From DATCRE01 sp964235605 (GTDB taxonomy: Bacteria; Bacteroidota; Bacteroidia; Cytophagales; Cyclobacteriaceae), in assembly GCA_964235605.1 (NCBI GenBank), contig CAXSCR010000055.1:1-29888 (forward strand): 29,888 nucleotides of DNA, given 5' to 3'. Every line of letters starts with the position of its first letter. The first letter of the stretch is position 1. The translations under genes and the position numbers were made by a program. Positions 22,663-29,888 of the stretch are shown here, in pieces. The notes below the pieces were generated by a model. It saw nothing but the letters and a program-made list of their open reading frames with translations, was not told the DNA's origin and did not search any database.

Positions 22663-23223
22663 ATGAAAAAAATAATAACAGTGATCTTATTTTTTGTGTG
22701 CGTTAATTCTGTTATCGCCCAAGAAATTCAGGATTTTAATCTTCTTGATGTATTAAGTGGTAAGACCGTTTCCCTTAAAAATTACTCTTCAAGCCCTGGT
22801 ATTGTAATCATTTTTATGGTTAATAACTGCCCTTTTGATGAATACTATTCAAGCAGAATTCAGAGTCTGGGTAATGGTAAACTTCCTGTACTATTGGTCA
22901 ATTCTCATCCTGACGCTAACGAAACATCCGATAAGATGATTACGTGCTCAAATCAAAGGGGTCTCTCAATTCCTTATCTGGCTGATAAAGATCAAGTGCT
23001 AATGAAAAGCTTAGGAGCAAATAAGAGCACGGAAGCATTTCTTCTAAAAAATACGGGTGGCAAGTTTAGTATTGTTTACCAGGGTGCTATTGATGACAAT
23101 CCACAGGTAGCAGCTGATGTGAAACAATCCTATTTAAAAGACGCAATCACTAAAACTCTTAACGGTGAATCTATTGATAAAGCTGGCGTAAGACCCGTAG
23201 GGTGTAATATTAGGAAGAAGTAA
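22663..23223 (+). CDS. Secreted thioredoxin-fold (redoxin/AhpC-like) protein
   Basis: This 186-residue protein has a Sec signal peptide (MKKIITVILFFVCVNSVIAQ, cleavage likely after Ala19) and a thioredoxin-like domain of the redoxin/AhpC group: FNLLDVLSGKTVSLKNY, then a strand VIIFMVNNCPFDEYYSSRIQ that holds the peroxidatic-type Cys-Pro where thioredoxins have CxxC, and IPYLADKDQVLMKSLGA with a downstream cis-Pro equivalent less clear. With a single Cys at the active site it resembles a peroxiredoxin-like or resolving-partner-dependent protein rather than a disulfide reductase; two other cysteines (ITCSN and VGCNI) could resolve. It should act in the periplasm. It starts 17 bases after the phosphopantetheinyl transferase stop, so the two are probably co-transcribed. 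Confidence 0.82.
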   Translation: MKKIITVILFFVCVNSVIAQEIQDFNLLDVLSGKTVSLKNYSSSPGIVIIFMVNNCPFDEYYSSRIQSLGNGKLPVLLVNSHPDANETSDKMITCSNQRGLSIPYLADKDQVLMKSLGANKSTEAFLLKNTGGKFSIVYQGAIDDNPQVAADVKQSYLKDAITKTLNGESIDKAGVRPVGCNIRKK

Positions 23224-23295
23224 ATGGGTTAATTGTTAATGGTTATTCGTTAGTCGTAGTGATACCACCTAAGTACGATTAACGATTAATTAACT

Positions 23296-23322
23296 ATTAA
23301 CGAATAACTGATGACGATTAAC
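23296..23322 (+). repeat. Dispersed 27-base GTTAAT-type repeat, copy 2
   Basis: ATTAACGAATAACTGAT (23296-23312) is the exact reverse complement of 3501-3517, and the match extends to 27 bases with one mismatch. The preceding bases 23225-23290 contain further degenerate copies (GTTAATGGTTATTCGTTAGTC; GATTAACGATTAATTAAC) arranged partly as an inverted repeat. It ends three bases before the glycosidase start codon. Confidence 0.72.
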
Positions 23323-23325
23323 ACA

Positions 23326-24413
23326 ATGAAGAAAATATATATAGTCATTACTGCATGGGTATTATTGATATCATGTCAAGTAAATAACACAGTAACAAAG
23401 ATACCTGAAAAAATTGCGCGTGATCGCTGGACAGTTGACCATGCCAATGAATGGTATAAGCAATGGGGATGGTTGCGGGGTGCTGACTTCATTCCGAGCA
23501 CTGCCATTAATCAATTGGAGATGTGGCAAGCTGAATCGTTTGACCCCAGCACGATAGACAGAGAGTTGGGTTTTGCTGAGTCAATTGGAATGAACTCCAT
23601 GCGTGTTTACCTACATCATGCTGCATGGGAAGTGGATATACCGGCTTTAAAAATCGGGTTACCACATATTTAAGTATTGCAGACAAACATAAAATATCAA
23701 CTATTTTTGTTTTGTTTGATGATTGTTGGAACCCAACCTACAATGTTGGTAAACAACCAGATCCAAAATTGGGGATACACAATTCAGGTTGGATACGCGA
23801 CCCTGGTGATAAAATTCATGAAGATTCAATGATCACCATCACGCTAGAGAGATATGTAAAAGATGTTCTTTCACATTTTAGAAATGATAAACGAATTGTA
23901 TTGTGGGATTTATACAATGAACCCGGCAACTCAGATTACGGCAATAAGTCAATGCCCTTATTAAAAAAAGTATTTCAGTGGGGTAGAGAAGTTAATCCAA
24001 CGCAACCACTTTCGGTTGGTGTATGGAATAAGGACCTTGTGGATTTTAATAATTTTCAACTTGCACAATCTGACGTTACCACTTACCATAACTATATGGA
24101 ACCACAAATTCATAAACAGTGGATTGATAGTTTACGAACATACCAACGTCCATTGATTTGCACCGAGTACATGGCAAGAACAAGAAACAGTACTTTTCAA
24201 AATGTAATGCCTATGCTAAAGACAGAAAACATAGGTGCTTATAACTGGGGTTTGGTCGCGGGCAAGACAAATACCATTTACGCTTGGGATTCACCCATGC
24301 CTGACGGCGCAGAACCACCTATTTGGTTTCATGATATTTTTAGGAAAGACGGAACCCCTTATAAGCAGGAGGAAGTTGACTTAATTAAAAGTTTATCGGT
24401 TGGCGCAAAATAG
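23326..24413 (+). pseudogene. Cellulase-like (GH5/clan A) lipoprotein, frameshifted
   Basis: Two overlapping frames together encode one glycosidase of about 363 residues. Frame 1 starts MKKIYIVITAWVLLISCQ, a lipoprotein signal with Cys17, and continues to SIGMNSMRVYLHHAAWEVD. The reading then passes to another frame at GFKNRVTTYLSIADKHKIS and runs to the end, with the catalytic acid in LWDLYNEPGN and the nucleophile in ICTEYMAR, the two glutamates of clan-A TIM-barrel glycosidases. Loss of one base in ATACC (23638-23642) explains the shift. An ATG at 23311 lies inside the dispersed repeat and is a poorer start than 23326. Exact family (GH5 versus relatives labelled cellulase or xylanase) is not settled. 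It is one of three broken genes in a row; a sequencing error is possible for this single lesion. Confidence 0.82.
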
Positions 24414-24471
24414 CACGTCTCTTTGTTTAAATTTGCCATTCTATTTTTCAACTTTATTTCCCAGCTGCAAT

Positions 24472-24479
24472 TACTTTTG
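24472..24479 (+). promoter_or_regulatory. -7 promoter element before the VCBS gene
   Basis: TACTTTTG matches TAnnTTTG exactly, 47 bases before the start of the VCBS/ASPIC pseudogene. No TTTG lies at the -33 distance, so this is tentative. Confidence 0.4.
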
Positions 24480-24526
24480 CTTTCATGCCATAAAATGTAT
24501 GATGGAAAAGTGAAGCACATATAAAA

Positions 24527-27500
24527 ATGTATATTATGATGAGTCGCTTTGCTGTAGTTCAGGTTCTTTCCTTTTACATAGCCACGATATTTGTTACAGG
24601 CTGTAAAGAAGATAAAAAGACCTTGTTCCAGCTTTTATCTTCGTCCGAAACGGGCATTACCTTTTCAAATACATTAACAGAAAGCGACAGTTTAAATATT
24701 CTTAATCAAGCTAACATTTACAACGGTGGCGGAGTAGGTGTCGGAGATTTCAACAACGACGGGCTAGCGGATCTATATTTTGCAGGGAATATGGTATCCA
24801 ACAAAATGTATTTGAACAAAGGTGAGATGAAGTTCGAAGACGTAACGGAGAAGGCAGGTGTTACAGGGAATGGAAGATGGTGCACAGGTGTTTCCGTGGT
24901 AGATATAAACTCAGATGGCTGGCTGGATATTTATGTGTCTGCCTCGTTTCGCCCTGATAAAAAAAGAAGAACCAATTTGCTGTATATCAACCTAGGTAAA
25001 ACAAAAGACGGCATACCTACATTCAAAGAATGTGCCCAATCGTATGGATTAGCAGACTCGGGTTTTAGCACCCAAGGCGTTTTTTTTGATTATGATAAGG
25101 ATGGTGATCTTGACGTTTACCTAGTTACGAATGAGATATACGATCCTAGAACGCCTATTCGCTATAGACCCAAATTAACAGATGGATCAGCACTAAATAC
25201 GGATCGATTTTATCGTAATAATGGCGATCAGACGTTTACAAATGTATCTAAAGAAGCAGGTATACTTATAGAGGGCTGGGGACATGCTGTTGGGATTTCT
25301 GATTTTAATTTTGACGGATGGCCCGATATCTATGTGAGCAACGACTTTATTTCGAACGATCTATTGTACATTAATAATCACGATGGCAGTTTTACCAATA
25401 AGATCGCTGAGTATGTAAAACACTCCGCATGGAATGCCATGGGCACCGATGTTGTTGACATCAATAACGATGGCTTTACGGATATTATTTCCCTTGAAAT
25501 GCTTCCGGAAGATAATATGCGGAAGAAGAAGATGTTAAGTGGCGAAGAGTATTTCAACTTCTTCAATAGCAAGAAGTTCAATTATGAGCACCAATATGTG
25601 CGTAATGTTTTACAACTCAACACCGGCCCAACGCCTGCAGGTCATCCCATGTTTAGTGAAGTCTCATTTCTTTCTGGTGTTTATCAAACCGATTGGAGTT
25701 GGACACCGCTGGTTGCCGATTTTGATAATGACGGCTTCCGCGATATTATTATCACCAATGGCTTACCCAGAGATGTTACTGATTTGGATTACATAAAATA
25801 CGGCAACGGACAAGGTAAAGACGGCACCAAAATAAACGCCACGCTTTCAATGGTAGATTCTTTACCAGTGGTTAAAATTTCAGGATATGCTTTTAAAAAT
25901 ATAAATGGTTTAGTCTTTGCCGATAGTACAAAGGGATGGGGATTTGATCGACCCTCTTTTTCTAACGGCGCAGTCTATGCAGATCTTGATAATGATGGTG
26001 ACCTCGATGTTGCCATAAATAACATCAATGATGAAGCGTTTATCTATGAGAATAAATTAAATAATGGAGAAACGAAAAATACGCATCACATTTCTTTAAC
26101 TTTTCAGGCGATGCTAAAAATATCAATGGCATAGGGGCAACTGTAAAACTATATTATGGTGGCAACCAATGGCTCTACGAACACCAGCCCTGCAGAGGTT
26201 ATCTCTCTACAGTGGATTTCAAAGCACACTTTGGTTTAGGTACGACAACAAAAATTGATTCTTTAAGCGTTCGTTGGCCTGATGGAAAAACGCAATTAAA
26301 AACCAATGTTACTTCTGATCAAACAATAAAATTATCATACAAGGATGCAGTGTCTTCAACTACACATAAAGAAACAAAGCAGCCACTGTTTGCGTCAATC
26401 GGTAATAAAATAGGAATTAATTATCAGCACAATGAGCGAGATGCAATTGATTATAACATTCAACCCATACTGCCGCATAAATTAAGTCAATTTGGGCCAG
26501 GCATTGCAGTAGGGGATGTAGACAACAATGGTTTTGATGATTTTTATTTGGCAGGAACAGCAGGAAATCCTGGTGTATTTTTTATGCAGAACAAAAATGG
26601 AAACTTCACCCGAGACGCAAAAAGAATTGTTGGTAGTGAAGTTGGCCAAGCAGAAGAAATGGGTGTGCTTTTCTTCGATGCAGATGATGATAACGATTTG
26701 GACTTGTATGTTGTAAGTGGTGGTTATGAATTTGCACCTTATCATCCTAGCAGTCAAGACAGACTTTACCTCAATGATGGAAGTGGAAAATTTCGAATAA
26801 GTCAAACGGCATTACCACAAGAGTTTACCAATGGTTCATGCGTGCGCGCATCCGATTATGATCGTGATGGCGACCTCGATTTATTTGTAGGCGGTAGGTC
26901 AATCTCAGGTTCTTATCCGTTGCCTCCGGAGAATTACGTATTCGAAAATCATAAAGGCATATTTAGGGATGTTACCAGTGAAGTTTGTCCGGCACTTCAA
27001 GGCCTGGGTATGGTTAGTGATGCTTTGTGGTCAGACTTTGATAATGATGGTGATGTTGATCTTGTAGTAGCGGGTGAATGGATGCCAATTACTTTCTTAG
27101 AGAATAGAAAAGGCAGACTCAATTCTATAAATGAAATCACCGGTATTGCCAATCATATTGGCTGGTGGAATAGCTTAACATCCGGTGATTTCGATAATGA
27201 CGGTGACATGGATTACATAGCAGGTAACTTGGGTCTCAATTCCATTTTTAAGGCATCATTTGAAGAGCCCATGACTATCTATGCAAAAGATTTGAATCAA
27301 GATGGAAAAATAGATCCTATGATTTTTTGCTATATGAAAGCAGAAGATGGATCTAGAAAGCCTTTTCCTATGCACACCCGCGACGATATGATTACCCAGA
27401 TGGTTTCAATTCGCAGAACATATCCTACTTATAAATCGTTTGGAAGGGCTACAGTAGATGACTTGTGGTCAAAAGAAGATCGTGTCAATGCTATTACCTA

Positions 27501-28092
27501 TCAAGCTAATGACATGGCGAGTGCGTATCTAGAGAATAAAGGTAATGGAAAGTTTACTATAAAAGCCTTGCCAATTCAAGCACAGATGGCGCCACTTTTT
27601 GGAATGCTTCCCAAAGATATCAATGATGATGGCAACCTCGATTTACTTTTGGTAGGTAATGATTTCGGTATGGAACCTTTTGCCGGAAGGCATGATGCTT
27701 TTATGGGTTTATGTTTAACGGGTGATGGAAAAGGAAATTTTACGCCTATGAAAGTTGCTGAGAGTGGCTTTTTCGTTAAGGGCGATGCCAAAGGGCTAGC
27801 TATGATAACAGGGGCGAAAGGAGAAGAATTATTTATTGCTACACAGAACTTAGATAGTTTAATGGTTTACAGAAAGAAGCAACCCTCTTCGTTAGAATGG
27901 ATAGTCTTAGGCAAAGCTGACTGTACGGCTACAATAGAATATAGAAATGGAAATAAAAGAAAAATATAATTTTACTATGGTTCAACATTTCTATCTCAGT
28001 CATCAAGACGGTTTGCCGTAGATGCTAATGTAGTAAAATTAACAGTTACTGACTTCGGAGGTAATAAAAGAGAAATTCTCCTTAAAAATTAA
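24527..28092 (+). pseudogene. FG-GAP/VCBS-repeat ASPIC/UnbV lipoprotein, frameshift and nonsense
   Basis: The intact ancestor would be about 1,188 residues: a lipoprotein signal (lipobox VTGC), then about 14 FG-GAP/VCBS blades with calcium-type motifs such as DFNNDGLADLYFAG, DYDKDGDLDVYLV, DFDNDGFRDIIITN, DYDRDGDLDLFVGG and DINDDGNLDLLLVG, with an ASPIC/UnbV segment (NINGIGATVKLYYGG; FKAHFGLGTTTKIDSLSVRWPDG) between two blocks of blades. Such proteins often accompany SusC/SusD and glycosidase genes. Two lesions are visible. One base is missing in the T-run at 26101-26104, after which the first frame ends at 26134 and the true frame continues. A TAA at 27967-27969 interrupts KRKI-FYYGSTFLSQSSR, which reads on in the same frame to a second TAA at 28090-28092. 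The first ORF can also start at 24536 or 24539. Confidence 0.85.
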
Positions 28093-28141
28093 AGTGTCTA
28101 AAGTTTAAAGAAGTTGTATTAACAGTCTTTTAATTTTTAAT

Positions 28142-29009
28142 ATGAAATCTATATTCTCCATATCTATTTTTCTTCTACTATTCTATTTTCAAAATAGCCA
28201 AGGTCAAAATGTAGGTAATGAGAGTTCAAAATCATTGTATACCAGTAACAGGGCGCCTCTTAAATTGAACCCATACATAGCGTTACCGCTCGGTACAATT
28301 AAACCCAGAGGTTGGCTAAAAGAAATGTTGCTGACGCAAAAGAATGGAATGGCGCTACTGGTAATCTGGATACTTCATATCCCATTGTAATGGGAAAACG
28401 TAATGGGTGGCTTGGGGGCGATGGTGATCAATGGGAGAGAGTTCAATACTGGGTCAAAGGTTTGCTGCCACTTGCGTACATCCTTAATGACAAGGCGCTC
28501 ATTGTTAAAACCAAATCATGGGTTGGATGGAAACTGCATGAAAATCCAGCAGCTGTTGAAAGGGCCTTTGGTATGCATTAAAGATTGGCGAAGAATGGAA
28601 AAAAGTAAAAAATGATAAAGACCCGATTGCGTATGGAGATTTTTATTATGAAGTACGCCTACAGCACCCTGGAATATTACACTAATAAATTTCCGTAAAT
28701 AAAAATTTACTGAAGTATTTAAAGTAATTAAAAAGATACCATTTCTTCATACCCATGGCCCCTCCAAAACGCACCTATAGAAATTAAAGCACACGCGAAG
28801 AGAATACCGCACTGGGGATTGTATAATGAATCAGCTGGCCCACTTCCTTATTCTATTCAATGGAGAAGAGGTCATAAATAGAAGAAAAAGTAATACTAAT
28901 TCCTTATGGCTGCACTACGTTGCGTGTATCAAAGTTTCCGCTGGTAAATAAATCGTATGGTTACTGGTCGTGTAGAGTTTTAACCACTCGCTTTTCCGAA
29001 GGCTATTAA
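28142..29009 (+). pseudogene. GH127-like (beta-L-arabinofuranosidase-domain) protein, heavily decayed
   Basis: The N-terminus is a signal peptide (MKSIFSISIFLLLFYFQNSQ) followed by NRAPLKLNPYIALPLGTIKP and GWLKEMLLTQKNG, typical of GH127-like secreted proteins. A 5-base tandem duplication AATGG-AATGG (28343-28352) shifts the frame; the text resumes as ATGNLDTSYPIVMGKRNGWL and GGDGDQWERVQYW. After KTKSWV near 28525 it jumps to ENPAAVE, LWYALKIGEEWKKVKNDKDP and AYGDFYYEV, which in complete relatives lie several hundred residues further on, so the catalytic middle seems deleted. Further single-base shifts occur near 28565, 28652 and after 28730, with a stop after NFRK. Recognisable text (APIEIKAHAKRIPHWGLYNE; LIPYGCTTLRVSKFPLVNKS) continues to 29009. 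Family assignment is from memory and moderate; the decay is plain. Confidence 0.75.
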
Positions 29010-29197
29010 CTCATCTTTATCATGCTAAGTGCGCATCATAAACCCGTTGGGCTCTCGTAGATGAACTATGAAGTAATTGGTTGTGTTGATGTCAATATCT
29101 CAATATCGGATGCGTTTTTTAACGTGGTTTTATTCGTTAAATTTAAGTTCATTAAGACCTGATGAGATGTTGTATGTGTCAATGCCAAACAAACGAG

Positions 29198-29674
29198 ATG
29201 AAAGCCGCATCTATTAATGAAATAAAAAAGGAATTAGTCTTTATTGATAATCAAACTTTACAAGAGCTATGCTTGCGCCTGGGGAAATATAAAAAGGAAA
29301 ATAAGGAGTTACTCACTTATTTACTTTTCGAAGCGCAGGACGAATCTTCTTATATCGAAAATGTTACGGCAGAAGTGAGTGATCAATTTGATGCGCTGAC
29401 TTCTAAGGATAATTTGTATCTCGCAAAAAAAAGCATCCGTAAAATATTGAGGTTTGCCAACAAGCAAATAAAGTATTCTGGCATAAAAAAAACTGAAGTC
29501 GAAATCCGTATTTTTTTCTTGTCAAAATTTAAAAAGTCTGGTATCAGAATTAATGATAGTGCCGTACTGGTAAATCTATATAAGCAGCAACTTAAGAAGA
29601 TTGACGCTGCCCTTGCCAAGCTTCCAGAAGATCTTCAATATGACTATAAACGAGACATATCCTATTTATCATGA
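29198..29674 (+). CDS. Conserved hypothetical protein
   Basis: This 158-residue protein (from the ATG at 29198) is charged and predicted all-helical: LQELCLRLGKYKKENKELLT (about 18-37), YLLFEAQDESSYIENV, then LYLAKKSIRKILRFANKQIK and LVNLYKQQLKKIDAALAKLP near the end. No signal peptide, membrane segment or known motif is seen, so it is likely cytoplasmic. Similar proteins of unknown function seem to be widespread in Cytophagales, as I recall. An upstream ATG at 29162 would add a Cys-rich MRCCMCQCQTNE, which looks like translated leader rather than protein, so I prefer 29198. TAAATTTA (about 29136-29143) is a one-mismatch -7 box. It stands intact among broken genes. Confidence 0.75.
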   Translation: MKAASINEIKKELVFIDNQTLQELCLRLGKYKKENKELLTYLLFEAQDESSYIENVTAEVSDQFDALTSKDNLYLAKKSIRKILRFANKQIKYSGIKKTEVEIRIFFLSKFKKSGIRINDSAVLVNLYKQQLKKIDAALAKLPEDLQYDYKRDISYLS

Positions 29675-29782
29675 CTTATTATCCGCATAGCTGATACTTT
29701 AAAACGTTTTGCGAAAATCATTGTTCACTTCCATATTATTTCCATATACCTTGCTATTATTTAGCTTATAAAGCCTATAAAT

Positions 29783-29888
29783 ATGGATAATAGAAAATAT
29801 TTTGCGTCGGCGATATCTGCCTTTGCTATATGGCAGCGATTCAGCGATTAAATTTTTTTCAGATTGCTGACCTCTACTCTTTAGGATC
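29783..29888 (+). pseudogene. Possible remnant of an EamA-type transporter gene (5' end)
   Basis: From the ATG at 29783 the frame reads MDNRKYFASAISAFAIW, similar to the first membrane helix of EamA/RarD-type permeases as I remember them, then QRFSD and a stop at about 29849. Another frame afterwards gives FFSDC-stop-PLLFRI, where permeases have a phrase like FFSxP followed by LYFRI. A short tandem duplication (AGCGATTC-AGCGATTA, about 29836-29851) lies at the break. The window ends here, so this is weak evidence. Confidence 0.3.

Noticed and set aside
26098..26110. Programmed ribosomal frameshifting in the VCBS gene
   Set aside because: The zero-frame heptamer A-ACT-TTT does not fit X-XXY-YYZ, and a separate nonsense codon occurs downstream, so mutation or read error is simpler.
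29162..29197. Cys-rich N-terminal extension MRCCMCQCQTNE of the hypothetical protein as a metal-binding motif
   Set aside because: The next ATG at 29198 gives a more normal start, and the extension looks like translated 5' leader.
1..29888. tRNA, rRNA, CRISPR arrays, complete insertion sequences or prophage genes
   Set aside because: No cloverleaf, regularly spaced repeats, transposase or phage structural genes were recognised on either strand.

Overview
The window reads as chromosomal DNA of a member of the Bacteroidota, most likely the order Cytophagales. The support is: AT-rich intergenic DNA without Shine-Dalgarno tracts; several exact matches to the Bacteroidota -7 promoter element TAnnTTTG; lipoproteins with a Cys lipobox; an FG-GAP/VCBS plus ASPIC/UnbV lipoprotein and glycosidase remnants typical of polysaccharide loci; carotenoid genes of the CrtZ/CrtD kind; and a DivIVA-domain protein next to a WD40 protein. 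The species assignment is inference.

Region 1 (213-4625, minus strand) is an aromatic amino acid operon. In transcription order it holds a leader peptide, an attenuator, prephenate dehydratase (Phe), a class I/II aminotransferase, prephenate dehydrogenase (Tyr), a DAHP synthase fused to chorismate mutase, and a terminator. The 27-residue leader peptide, too short for ordinary gene calling, carries nine consecutive Tyr/Phe codons. It is followed by competing antiterminator and terminator hairpins, a complete Phe/Tyr translation-coupled attenuator ahead of exactly the genes it should control.

Region 2 (4749-11918) is mostly housekeeping: a small coiled-coil lipoprotein, gcvT, a ComB-family phosphatase, radC, an IscA-type Fe-S carrier, methylmalonyl-CoA epimerase, a 56-residue lipoprotein not called by length-based methods, thiL and a membrane-anchored serine beta-lactamase-like hydrolase. 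Between comB and radC lies about 400 bp of non-coding DNA with a 19-bp perfect inverted repeat.

Region 3 (12108-19658) is the most interesting accessory segment. crtZ and a CrtD/CrtI-type desaturase converge. Divergent from the desaturase is a tightly overlapping four-gene operon: acyl carrier protein, HHxxxDG condensation-type acyltransferase, FAD oxidoreductase and AMP-forming acyl ligase. A sulfotransferase gene meets its end tail to tail. I recognise no named pathway. It looks like a minimal ACP-dependent acyl-activation, oxidation and transfer system, possibly modifying a hydroxylated carotenoid or lipid. An Sfp-type phosphopantetheinyl transferase that could activate the carrier lies about 3.5 kb further on.

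Region 4 (19937-23223) has a minus-strand operon (WD40 protein, DivIVA-domain protein, folB) and divergent plus-strand genes for the phosphopantetheinyl transferase and a secreted redoxin.

Region 5 (23296-29888) is a block of gene decay. A clan-A glycosidase lipoprotein, a large VCBS/ASPIC lipoprotein and a GH127-like protein are each broken by indels, stops or an internal deletion, while the more than 20 genes upstream are intact. An intact conserved hypothetical gene follows, and a possible transporter remnant runs to the window edge. No tRNA, rRNA, CRISPR array or complete insertion sequence was seen.
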